Shown here piece after piece: positions 56,484 through 64,000 of a stretch of 64,000 nt of DNA. A program made the position numbers and the translations under genes. Origin of the DNA: Pannonibacter sp051860505 (GTDB taxonomy: Bacteria; Pseudomonadota; Alphaproteobacteria; Rhizobiales; Stappiaceae); NCBI RefSeq assembly GCF_051860505.1, contig NZ_JBHYDX010000013.1, forward strand, positions 62,001-126,000, written 5' to 3'. How positions within the stretch are numbered: position 1 is the first letter of the stretch; each line of letters begins with the position of its first letter. The notes under the pieces are model-generated. The model worked only from the letters and a program-made list of their open reading frames with translations. It ran no database searches and was not told the origin of the DNA.

Positions 56484-56771
56484 CCGCACACCATGCCACC
56501 GCCCAAGCCGTCACAGCCCCCGAGCACTGCCTTCAGGCCAACCATCTCGATTAACCCACCTGTTCAAGTGCGCCGTGCGCGGCCCCCGCAGCCCCCGATC
56601 ACACGCTCCGTGCCGTCCCGGCCTCGTGCCGGGACCTGTCAGGGACGCGACGTCCAGCCGCCCACAATGATTCCCTGCCGGCTGAACAGGTCCCGGCACG
56701 AGGCCGGGACAGCGCGGTGGCGCGGATCAAGGCCGTGACTTTCGGTCAGGGACAGCTTCAGCACGAACGCC
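56484..56771. other. Intergenic region with REP pair
   Basis: The 56615-56710 REP pair fills most of this region. Nothing else was recognised; open frames here are proline/arginine-rich shadows. Confidence 0.4.
56615..56710. repeat. Inverted REP pair, second copy
   Basis: The arm 56615-56639 (GTCCCGGCC TCGTGCCGGGACCTGT) and 56686-56710 are exact inverse complements with a 46-base interval. It differs from the 36394-36480 pair only in the loop base (CTCGT for CTTGT) and in the interior sequence. Confidence 0.88.
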
Positions 56772-58094
56772 TCACCACAGCCCCGCCCCAGCCGTCACAG
56801 CAACGCCAAGCAATGCCATCAGGCCGACCGTCTCCATCATGCCGCGCTTTGCGCCGAAGACGAGGCCGAGGGCCAGGGCGCTCAGGAGAGCGGCGGCCGG
56901 ATCGAGGCTCGACGGGTCAACGCGCACGAAGTGTAACCACCCCTCCGAAACGCGGGTGGCCGACGCGAACAGCACGTTGAGGCCGAACCAGACGGCGACA
57001 TAAGCGATGACCCCGACCACGGCGGCCGTGATCCCCGTGAGGGCCGCAGCAAGTGCTGCGTTGCGGCGCAGTCCCTCGACAAAGGGCGCGCCGGCGAAGA
57101 TCCAGAGGAACGAGGGGGCGAAGGTCACCCAGGTGGCCATCAGCGCGCCGAGGCTGGCCGCGACCAGCGGCGGCATCCCGCCCCCGTCCTTCAGCGCTGC
57201 CAGAAAACCGACGAACTGGTTGACCAGGATGGTCGGTCCCGGCGTCGTCTCGGCAAGGCCAAGCCCGTCGATCATCTGGCGCGGCGTCGCCCAGCCCATG
57301 TCGACACCCGCCTGCGCCAGATAGGCCAGCACGGCATAGGCCCCGCCAAATGTGATGACGGCAAGCTTGGAGAAGAACAGGCCGATGGCGACCAGCACAT
57401 GCCCCGGCCCGAGCAGCAGCACGGCGATGACCACCGGCGCCCACCAGACAGCCAGACAGGCCAAGGCCGTGCGAAACGCGCGGGCTGCCGCGCCGCTCGG
57501 CAGCACGGGTGCGGGCTGAACGGAGGAAGGCTCGCCGCCAACTCCCATCAGTCGCGGCGCGAAGCCGGCAGCCAGGGCTCCGGCAATGCCGGCGCCGATG
57601 ATGATCAGGGGGAACGGCAAGTCAAACAGCAGGATCAAGAGGAAGGCCGCAGCGGCCAGACCATAGGGCAAGGGCCCCTTGAGGCCGCGCTTGGCGATCT
57701 TGATCAGGGCCTGGATGACAATCGCCAGCACCGCCGCCTTGATGCCGAGGAAGACACCGTCGACCAGCGTCGTGCCGGTGCCAAGGGCATAGAGAAACGA
57801 CAGGGCCAGCATGATCAGGCTGCCTGGCAGCACGAAAAGGATACCGGCGGCCAGTCCGCCGCGCACCCCGTGGGTCAGCCAGCCGATATAGGTCGCAAGC
57901 TGCTGTGCCTCGGGTCCGGGCAGAAGCATGCAATAGTTGAGCGCATGCAGGTAGCGCGGCTCGTCGAGCCATTTCTTCTCGTCGACGACGATCCGGTGCA
58001 TCATCGCGATCTGTCCCGCCGCCCCGCCGAAGGACAGGATGCCGATGCGGGCGAAGGTGAGGATCAGGTCGCGGAAGGTGGGGGAAACAGGCAC
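56772..58094 (-). CDS. chrA: Chromate transporter ChrA (long, two-domain type)
   Basis: 440 residues from the GTG at 58094, with GGAG seven bases upstream; an ATG at 58175 is an alternative. Two homologous CHR halves, each about 180 residues with five to six membrane helices: the first has SFGGAAGQIAMM and NYCMLLPGPEAQQL, the second has FGGAYAVLAYL and GLAETTPGPTILVNQFVG. ChrA exports chromate in resistant strains. No chrB regulator is adjacent; the divergent strand shows only repeats, so the physiological substrate is not proven. Confidence 0.92.
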   Translation of the reverse strand: MPVSPTFRDLILTFARIGILSFGGAAGQIAMMHRIVVDEKKWLDEPRYLHALNYCMLLPGPEAQQLATYIGWLTHGVRGGLAAGILFVLPGSLIMLALSFLYALGTGTTLVDGVFLGIKAAVLAIVIQALIKIAKRGLKGPLPYGLAAAAFLLILLFDLPFPLIIIGAGIAGALAAGFAPRLMGVGGEPSSVQPAPVLPSGAAARAFRTALACLAVWWAPVVIAVLLLGPGHVLVAIGLFFSKLAVITFGGAYAVLAYLAQAGVDMGWATPRQMIDGLGLAETTPGPTILVNQFVGFLAALKDGGGMPPLVAASLGALMATWVTFAPSFLWIFAGAPFVEGLRRNAALAAALTGITAAVVGVIAYVAVWFGLNVLFASATRVSEGWLHFVRVDPSSLDPAAALLSALALGLVFGAKRGMMETVGLMALLGVAVTAGAGLW

Positions 58095-58202
58095 AGGTGC
58101 ACTCCGGTTGCGCCGACCTGTTCGGACTGGATCGGTCGCTCGGCGACCATAGTGATTGCCGTGCGACAGATCCATGACGATTGCGGAGCCGAGGAACGCC
58201 TC

Positions 58203-58904
58203 TCAGATCCCCAGATAGGCCTCGCGGATGCGCGGATCGGCGATGAGTTCGGCGGCCGGTCCCGACATGGTGATGCGGCCGGTCTCCATCACATAGCCCC
58301 GGTCGGCGATGGAGAGCGCTGCGAAGGCGTTCTGCTCCACCAGGAGCACCGTGACATCCAGGCTCTTCAGCGACTTCACCACCTCCAGGATCTGGTCGAC
58401 CAGGATCGGGGCCAGTCCCATGCTCGGCTCGTCCAGCAACACGCAGGTGGGACGGGCCATCAGCGCCCGGGCAATCGCCAGCATCTGCTGCTGGCCGCCG
58501 GACAGGCCGCCGGCGGAGAGATTGCGCTTTTCCTTCAGCACCGGGAACATGGCAAAGGCATCGGCCATGTCCTTGTCAACGCGTGCATCGGCGAACAGAT
58601 AGGCGCCAAGCCGCAGGTTTTCCTCCACCGACAGGTTGGTGAAGATCTGCCGGCCCTCCGGCGACTGGGTCAGCCCCAGCCCGACCCGCCGGTGCGGCGG
58701 CAGTCTTGAGATGTCATCGCCCCGGAACATCAGCGCGCCGCCTGAGGTGGGCTGCACGCCGGAGAGGCAGCGCAGCAATGTCGTCTTGCCCGCGCCGTTG
58801 GCCCCGATCACCGAGACGATCTCGCCGGATTTCACCTCCAGATCGACCCCGTGCAGCACCTCGATGCGCCCGTATTTGCTGCGCAGTCCTTCAACCGAGA
58901 GCAT
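58203..58904 (-). CDS. livF: Branched-chain-type ABC transporter ATP-binding protein LivF
   Basis: 233 residues from the ATG at 58904 (MLSVEGLRSKYGRIEVLHGV). Walker A GANGAGKTTLL, signature LSGGQQQMLAIARAL, Walker B CVLLDEPSMGLAP. It overlaps the end of livG by 14 bp. The last gene of a five-gene HAAP-type transporter. An upstream ATG at 58925 is not preferred. Confidence 0.93.
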   Translation of the reverse strand: MLSVEGLRSKYGRIEVLHGVDLEVKSGEIVSVIGANGAGKTTLLRCLSGVQPTSGGALMFRGDDISRLPPHRRVGLGLTQSPEGRQIFTNLSVEENLRLGAYLFADARVDKDMADAFAMFPVLKEKRNLSAGGLSGGQQQMLAIARALMARPTCVLLDEPSMGLAPILVDQILEVVKSLKSLDVTVLLVEQNAFAALSIADRGYVMETGRITMSGPAAELIADPRIREAYLGI

Positions 58905-59679
58905 TGGCCGCCTCCTTGCCGCCATGGGCCCCGAGATAGGCCTCGATCACCTTGGGATCACGGGCCACCACCTCCGGCTTGCCTTCGGTGATCTTCACGC
59001 CGTGATCGAGCACGACGATATGGTCGGAAATCTTCATCACCAGCTTCATGTCATGCTCGACCAGCAGGATGGCAACGCCCTCCTTCGCCACGGCCGCGAT
59101 GAGATGATCGATCTCCTCGGTCTCGACCGCGTTGCACCCGGCCGCCGGCTCGTCCAGCAGCAGGAGGCGCGGCCTGCAGGCGAGCGCCCGGGCAATTTCC
59201 AGCCGTTTCAGCGCGCCATAGGACAGCTGCGAAGCAATCAGTTCGGCCCCGCGCTCCAGTCCGACCCGGGCCAGCAGCTTGCGCGCGGCGTCTTCGGTCT
59301 CCCGGTTGCGCCGCAGCGAGGATGGCAGAGCGAGAATGTCGGCGAGGAGATGGCGGCCTTCCGACAGGTGGAACCCGGCCATGACATTATCCAGCACGCT
59401 CATCTGCTGGAACACCTGCAGGTTCTGGAAGGTGCGGGACAGGCCGCGCGCGGCCAGCGCCTGCGGCGGCAACCCGGTGACCGTCTCCCCTGCCAACCGC
59501 ACACTGCCACGGGCGGGCAGATAGACGCCGGAGATCATGTTGAACAGCGTCGTCTTGCCGGCGCCATTGGGGCCGATGACGGAGACGATCTCGCCTTCCG
59601 CCACCGCAAAGCTCACCGCATCCACGGCCTTGACGCCGCCAAAGTCGATGCCGAGGCCTTCGATCTCAAGAAGTTTCAT
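58891..59679 (-). CDS. livG: Branched-chain-type ABC transporter ATP-binding protein LivG
   Basis: 262 residues. Walker A GPNGAGKTTLFN, signature LSYGALKRLEIARAL (the LivG-type variant of LSGG), Walker B LLLLDEPAAGCN. The start overlaps livM by 4 bp (ATGA type). Its partner LivF is overlapped at the other end. Part of the operon 62784 to 58203. Confidence 0.93.
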   Translation of the reverse strand: MKLLEIEGLGIDFGGVKAVDAVSFAVAEGEIVSVIGPNGAGKTTLFNMISGVYLPARGSVRLAGETVTGLPPQALAARGLSRTFQNLQVFQQMSVLDNVMAGFHLSEGRHLLADILALPSSLRRNRETEDAARKLLARVGLERGAELIASQLSYGALKRLEIARALACRPRLLLLDEPAAGCNAVETEEIDHLIAAVAKEGVAILLVEHDMKLVMKISDHIVVLDHGVKITEGKPEVVARDPKVIEAYLGAHGGKEAANALG

Positions 59680-60635
59680 CCCTGCCTCCGGCTGAAGCGC
59701 TTGATCAGGCTCGGCACCAGACCCTCGCGCAGGAAGATCATCACCAGCATCATGATGAGGCCGAGCACGATGTGCTCGTAGTCGTGGAAAACCGTGAGCG
59801 CTTGCGGCAAGGCGGTCAGGATCGACGCGCCGGTAATGGCGCCGAACACCGAGCCCGCACCGCCAAGCACCGTCATCGTGACCATCTGCACCGAATGCAG
59901 GAAGCCGGCGATGTCAGGCGAAACGAACTTGTTCATCATCGCCAGCAGCGATCCTGAGACCGAGGCATAGACGGCAGAAATGACGAAGGCCATCAGCTTG
60001 AAATGAGCCACATCCACCCCGACCGTCCGCGCGGCAATCTCGCTGTCATGCAGCGCCCGGAGCGCGCGGCCCGTCGAGCTGGTGTGCAGGTTCAGCGCCA
60101 GCAGAGCCCCCAGCAGCAGCACGAGCCCGGAGAACCAGTACCAGACCTGCGCCGCCGGAACGGACAGGCCAAGCGACTTCAGGAAGTCCCGCAAACCGAG
60201 ATCCTCGACCTGCATGCCATCCGGCCCGCCGGTGAGCCAGGACTCGTTCGACAGCACCATGAAGATGAGGATGCCGAAGCCGAGCGTCGCAACCGCCAGA
60301 TAGTGCCCCTTCAGCCGCAGGATCGGACGGCCGACCAGATAGGCCAACGCGCCGGAAATCAGCGCCCCCAGCAGCATGGCAATGATCGGCGGCAGGCCCA
60401 GATGCACCGGCGCCAGGGCACAGGCATAGGCGCCGATGCCGCAGAAGCCGGCGTGGCCGAGGCTGATCTGGCCGGCATAGCCGATCAGGATGACGAGGCC
60501 GGTGACGGCAAGGCCATTGATGAACATCAGCGTCCCGACCCGGTAGTAGAACGAGGACGGAAAGAACAGCGGGGCGACCAGCACCAGCGCCACCAGCGCC
60601 AGCAGCGTGATCGTCTTGGGAGAGAGGTTCTTCAT
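59676..60635 (-). CDS. livM: Branched-chain-type ABC transporter permease LivM
   Basis: 319 residues with about nine hydrophobic segments; typical blocks YAGQISLGHAGFCGIGAYA and AARTVGVDVAHFKLMAFVIS (permease-ATPase coupling loop), ending in a Lys/Arg-rich tail. It starts 3 bp after the livH stop. Confidence 0.93.
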   Translation of the reverse strand: MKNLSPKTITLLALVALVLVAPLFFPSSFYYRVGTLMFINGLAVTGLVILIGYAGQISLGHAGFCGIGAYACALAPVHLGLPPIIAMLLGALISGALAYLVGRPILRLKGHYLAVATLGFGILIFMVLSNESWLTGGPDGMQVEDLGLRDFLKSLGLSVPAAQVWYWFSGLVLLLGALLALNLHTSSTGRALRALHDSEIAARTVGVDVAHFKLMAFVISAVYASVSGSLLAMMNKFVSPDIAGFLHSVQMVTMTVLGGAGSVFGAITGASILTALPQALTVFHDYEHIVLGLIMMLVMIFLREGLVPSLIKRFSRRQG

Positions 60636-60638
60636 GGC

Positions 60639-61511
60639 TCAGACCCGGTTGACCGTGGCCCGGCCGAACAGGCCACTGGGCATGACAAACAGCACCGCGA
60701 GGATGACGATGAAGGCCGCCGCATCCTTGTAGGTGGACGAAATGTAGCCGGCGGTCAGGGCCTCGATCAGGCCGACAACGAGACCGCCGACGAGGGCCCC
60801 GAACGGGTTGCCCATGCCGCCGAGCATGGCTGCGGCAAAGCCCTTGAGGGCCAGCGCGATGCCAATGTCATAGCTCGTCAGCGTGATCGGCGTGACGAGG
60901 ACACCCGCCACCGCGCCGATGGCCGCCGACAGGGCAAAGCTCAGCGTCATGATGAAATTGGTGTTGATGCCGACGAGCCGCGCCGCCAGCCGGTTGTTGG
61001 CGGTGGCCAGCACCGCCTTGCCCGTCAGGGTGCGGGTGAAGAAGAGATAGAGCCCGGTGAAAATGACTGCCGCGCCGAAGATCACCCAGACGCTCTGCGG
61101 CAAGATCGTCGCCCCCAGAATCTGGAACGGCGCGTCGCCGGAAAAGCTCTCGAACCGGTGCAGCTGCTTGTCGAAGACGATCTGGGCGACGCCCCGCAGG
61201 AAAATTGACGCGCCGATGGTGATGATGATGATCGTCACCACGGAAGCATTGCGCGCCGGCTCGATGGCGAACTTGTTCAGCGCCACGCCGACCAAAGCGG
61301 TGATCACCACGGCGAGGATGGCTGCGGCCGGCAGCGGCACGCCGGCGGCCGACAGGAACACGGTCGACATGCCGCCCAGCATGACGAACTCGCCTTGCGA
61401 GAAGTTCACCACGTCGGAGGCGTTGTAGATGATGGTGAAGCCGAGCGCGACCAGCGCATAGACAGCGCCGACCGTCAGGCCTGAAAAGACGAACTGCAGA
61501 AGATCGGACAT
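60639..61511 (-). CDS. livH: Branched-chain-type ABC transporter permease LivH
   Basis: 290 residues from the ATG at 61511 (MSDLLQFVFSGLTVGAVYAL); earlier codons to 61601 are not family-like. Eight or so helices, FTIIYNASDVVNFSQGEFVM, and NNRLAARLVGINTNFIMTLSF as the coupling loop. It lies 124 bp downstream of livK, a gap common before permeases to allow higher expression of the binding protein. Confidence 0.93.
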   Translation of the reverse strand: MSDLLQFVFSGLTVGAVYALVALGFTIIYNASDVVNFSQGEFVMLGGMSTVFLSAAGVPLPAAAILAVVITALVGVALNKFAIEPARNASVVTIIIITIGASIFLRGVAQIVFDKQLHRFESFSGDAPFQILGATILPQSVWVIFGAAVIFTGLYLFFTRTLTGKAVLATANNRLAARLVGINTNFIMTLSFALSAAIGAVAGVLVTPITLTSYDIGIALALKGFAAAMLGGMGNPFGALVGGLVVGLIEALTAGYISSTYKDAAAFIVILAVLFVMPSGLFGRATVNRV

Positions 61512-61635
61512 GGATCGGTCCCGTCGGGCAGGTTGAAGCACCTGCCGCATGGTTCGGTGAACGCGGATCGGACAGTTTGCAAAGCGGGGGGCTGATCGCA
61601 TCTGCCCGATGCGGTCAGCCCCCTGATGCGCCCTG

Positions 61636-62784
61636 TTACTCGACGATGGTCCAGTCGCCGTCCTTGATTTCCAGCATGCGGAACGCGGACAGGTCGAGGC
61701 CCATGTGGTCGTCGGCAGTCATGTTGACGATGCCGCCGGTGCCGACATAGCCCTTGGTCTTCTCGATCTCGTCGCGGATCGCCGCCGGTTCGGCGGAACC
61801 CGCCCGTTCGATGGCCTGGGTCAGGATCATGAAGGCGTCATAGGCATGGCCACCGAAGGTGGAAACCTGCGCGCCGGTGGCCTTTTCATAGGCATCGCGG
61901 TAGCCGACGACGACCGGCTTCTGCGGGTCATTGTCCGGCAGTTTGTCGGCCACCAGCAACGCTGCAGCCGGAAGCCGGACGCCTTCAGCGGCATCCCCTG
62001 CCAGTTCGATGAAGCTCTTCGAAGCCACGCCATGCGACTGGTACAGCGGGACCTGGATGTTGAGCTGGCGGAAGTTGCGGGTGACAATGGCCGGGCCCTG
62101 GCCGAAGCCCGGGTTGACGACCGCCTGAAGACCGGCAGCGCCGGCGATCTTGGTCAGCTGCGGCGTCATGTCGGCGTCCTTCGGGCCGTAGCTTTCATCC
62201 GCCACGATCTCCATGCCGAATTCCGGCGCAAGCTTCAGGCACTGTTCGCGCATCGACATTTCAAAGCCGCCTGTGCCGGAGATGAGGCCGATCTTGGTCA
62301 GGGCACGGGCCTTCAGGTCGCCGTAGATCTTGGCGCAGGCCATCTTGTCGGTGTGCGGGGTCTTGAACACCCACTTCTTCACCGGATCGATGATGACCAC
62401 GGCGCCGGCCAGCGAGATGAACGGCACCTCGGCCTCTTCCATCACCGGGATCATCGCCATGGTCGTGCCGGTCGTGGTGCCACCGATGACCGCCACGACC
62501 TCATCGTCTTCAATGAGGCGGGTGGCAAAGGTGCGGGCATTGTTGGCATCGCCCGCGTCGTCATACATGACAAGCTGGATCTTCTCGCCCTTGATGCCGC
62601 CCTTGGCGTTGATCTCGTCGACCAGCATCGACAGGGTCTTGGCTTCCGGATCGCCCAGGAAGGACGCCGGGCCCGTCTGGGACAGGGATGCCCCGATCTT
62701 GATGTCGGCAAGGGCCGGCGAACCCGCCAGACCAATTAACGCCAGCGCAGCCGTCGCCTGCTTCAGGCTCGTCAGAAACGTCAT
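61636..62784 (-). CDS. livK: Branched-chain-type ABC transporter substrate-binding protein LivK
   Basis: 382 residues with signal peptide (MTFLTSLKQATAALALIGLA, cleavage near ALA). Peripla_BP_6-type mature part: IKIGASLSQTGPASFLGDPE near the start, then DDEVVAVIGGTTTGTTMAMI. The family binds Leu/Ile/Val but also amides and aromatic acids. The divergent neighbour is paaG, so uptake of phenylacetate or a related aromatic acid is plausible. It heads the operon livK-H-M-G-F. Confidence 0.92.
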   Translation of the reverse strand: MTFLTSLKQATAALALIGLAGSPALADIKIGASLSQTGPASFLGDPEAKTLSMLVDEINAKGGIKGEKIQLVMYDDAGDANNARTFATRLIEDDEVVAVIGGTTTGTTMAMIPVMEEAEVPFISLAGAVVIIDPVKKWVFKTPHTDKMACAKIYGDLKARALTKIGLISGTGGFEMSMREQCLKLAPEFGMEIVADESYGPKDADMTPQLTKIAGAAGLQAVVNPGFGQGPAIVTRNFRQLNIQVPLYQSHGVASKSFIELAGDAAEGVRLPAAALLVADKLPDNDPQKPVVVGYRDAYEKATGAQVSTFGGHAYDAFMILTQAIERAGSAEPAAIRDEIEKTKGYVGTGGIVNMTADDHMGLDLSAFRMLEIKDGDWTIVE

Positions 62785-62848
62785 GATTTTCCTCCCATCG
62801 CAATGTCGTCAAGGCAGAACCGAAGGGCTGCTCTCCTGCCCGGCCTGT

Positions 62849-62864
62849 CCGGTCATCCGACCGG
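62849..62864. promoter_or_regulatory. Inverted repeat near the livK start
   Basis: CCGGTCATCCGACCGG: two 6-base arms with four bases between, 65 bp before the livK ATG. It could be a weaker regulator-binding site; no known box can be assigned. Confidence 0.25.
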
Positions 62865-62987
62865 CACTTCGCCTGAGCCAGCACGTCCCGTGGCATGAAG
62901 CCACCGGGCGGATCCGGTCCTCACTCCGGGCCCGCAGGCTGTCGTCTCTCTCCCCGTTCTTGCTGCGCCATCGGGCGCTTCAGTTAT

Positions 62988-63009
62988 ATTGACCGACCGG
63001 TTGGTTTAT
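62988..63009 (+). promoter_or_regulatory. TetR/PaaR-like operator between livK and paaG
   Basis: GACCGACCGGTTGGTTTA at its heart is a near-perfect palindrome (ACCGACC against GGTTGGT) flanked by ATT and T. It agrees with the accepted pattern of TetR-type PaaR operators controlling phenylacetate genes (ACCGACCGGTCGGT) with a single change. It is situated 150 bp upstream of paaG and 205 bp upstream of livK, so it could serve both. Confidence 0.6.
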
Positions 63010-63157
63010 GCAACATCTTTCTTCAACGACCAAGGTCGCATTCCAAAAGTTGCGGCAACCGGGGCTATGGCCTTCTGGTTCGCGCTTGCCGGGCGGCGAC
63101 GGACGGGCGAGCCTGCCGAAGGGACTATCCTGATCGGCAGTCCGAGGGAGGAACGAC

Positions 63158-63967
63158 ATGACAGGTATTGCTGCGGGCGAAACGCCCGTGCTTGTGGAGC
63201 GCCGCGGCGGCGTTCTGGTGCTGACGCTGAACAGGCCGGACCGGCTCAACTCCTTCAATGAGGCGCAGCATCTGGCGCTCAGGGCCGGGTTCGAGACCGC
63301 GCGCGACGATGCGGATGTGCGGGCGGTGCTGCTCACCGGCGCCGGCCGTGGCTTCTGCGCCGGCCAGGATCTGGGTGACCGCGATCCGGCCAAGATGACC
63401 GGTGCGCCGGATCTCGGCGAGACCATCGAACGCTACTACAACCCGCTGATCCGGCTGATCCGGAGCCTGGAAAAGCCGGTCATCTGTGCCGTCAACGGCG
63501 TGGCCGCCGGAGCTGGCGCCAACATCGCGCTGGCCTCAGACATCGTGCTCGCGGCCCGCTCGGCCAAGTTCATCCAGGCCTTCGCCAAGATCGGCCTCGT
63601 GCCCGATTCGGGCGGCACCTGGTCCCTGCCCCATCTTCTCGGCGAAGCCCGCGCCAAGGGTCTGGCCCTCACCGGCCAACCGCTACCGGCCGAGACGGCG
63701 CTCGCCTGGGGCCTGATCTGGCAGGTCTGCGACGACGATCAGCTGATGGGCGAAGCTTTGGCGCTGGCTGAAAGCCTTGCCAGCGGCCCGACGGTCGGCC
63801 TGGGCCTGACCAAACAGGCTATCCAGGCGGCGGCCACCAACAGCCTCGATGCGCAGCTCGATCTGGAACGCGACCTGCAGCGGCAGGCCGGACGCACCCC
63901 GGACTATGCCGAAGGCGTCGCCGCCTTTCTTGCCAAGCGTCCCCCCGTCTACAGCGGGAGGCGCTGA
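63158..63967 (+). CDS. paaG: 2-(1,2-epoxy-1,2-dihydrophenyl)acetyl-CoA isomerase PaaG-like
   Basis: 269-residue crotonase-fold enzyme of phenylacetate breakdown, isomerising the ring epoxide to the oxepin. Start ATG at 63158 with GGGAGG upstream. Crotonase features: RPDRLNSFNEAQH, RGFCAGQDLGDRD (the GQDLxDR form typical of PaaG), and GVAAGAGANIALASDIV. The aspartate near VPDSGGTWSLP is the PaaG catalytic position. It is the first visible gene of a probable paa cluster running off the right edge. Confidence 0.88.
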   Translation: MTGIAAGETPVLVERRGGVLVLTLNRPDRLNSFNEAQHLALRAGFETARDDADVRAVLLTGAGRGFCAGQDLGDRDPAKMTGAPDLGETIERYYNPLIRLIRSLEKPVICAVNGVAAGAGANIALASDIVLAARSAKFIQAFAKIGLVPDSGGTWSLPHLLGEARAKGLALTGQPLPAETALAWGLIWQVCDDDQLMGEALALAESLASGPTVGLGLTKQAIQAAATNSLDAQLDLERDLQRQAGRTPDYAEGVAAFLAKRPPVYSGRR

Positions 63968-63968
63968 G

Positions 63969-64000
63969 ATGACGGCCTCCCTGACGGCCCAGCAACTCGC
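63969..64000 (+). CDS. Start of next gene in the paa cluster, cut by window edge
   Basis: An ATG one base after the paaG stop opens MTASLTAQQLA before the window ends. Too short for identification. The tight spacing indicates the same operon; in such clusters a thioesterase (PaaI) or another paa gene commonly follows. Confidence 0.5.
   Translation, partial: MTASLTAQQL

Overview
The window is chromosomal DNA from a GC-rich alphaproteobacterium, most likely of the Hyphomicrobiales (Rhizobiales) type. Pointers are an NDUFA12-type complex I accessory protein (an alphaproteobacterial and mitochondrial family), a ppx-ppk-hdaA-permease-purM-purN block, a B12-dependent ribonucleotide reductase as an apparent housekeeping enzyme, a sufBCDS cluster headed by an IscS-like desulfurase, and a perfect CtrA-type box. 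No rRNA, tRNA, CRISPR array, phage or complete insertion sequence was seen. A genus cannot be assigned by reading alone.

Layout. 1-7669 (minus): iron-sulfur assembly operon (cysteine desulfurase, sufB, a foreign-looking small gene, sufC, sufD, sufS, sufT, sufA running off the left edge), with a candidate Irr/ICE box upstream. 7970-10316: alpha/beta hydrolase, complex I NDUFA12 protein, receiver-domain protein. 10543-14672: nrdJ, preceded by candidate NrdR boxes. 14846-16560: an AT-rich two-gene islet and a 261-bp tandem repeat. 16680-21853: two NHLP-leader (RiPP-type) precursor peptides, a coiled-coil protein and a second, shortened NrdJ that has lost a redox cysteine; this is the most unusual part of the window. 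22121-28561: an EAL phosphodiesterase, a PfkB kinase, and two related exported proteins of unknown function. 28853-44414: core genes (ABC exporter, aspS, MFS, ParA-like ATPase, rnd, ppx, ppk, hdaA, AI-2E-type permease, purM, purN). 44422-52811: LysR regulator, HAD phosphatase, Dpp/Opp-type ABC importer and a metallophosphoesterase. 52948-55752: a clear cobalamin riboswitch followed by a glycine-betaine-monooxygenase-like Rieske oxygenase and its reductase. 55965-58094: unknown small protein and ChrA. 58203-64000: a liv-type branched-chain/aromatic ABC transporter divergent from paaG, with a TetR/PaaR-like operator between them.

Cobalamin recurs in three places: an AdoCbl-dependent reductase, a degenerate AdoCbl-dependent paralogue next to RiPP-type precursors, and a B12 riboswitch over an oxygenase operon. 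The window also carries several families of palindromic intergenic repeats. One family of about 180 bp sits three times at terminator-like hairpins, and in two of the three cases the same hairpin is present on both sides of the element.
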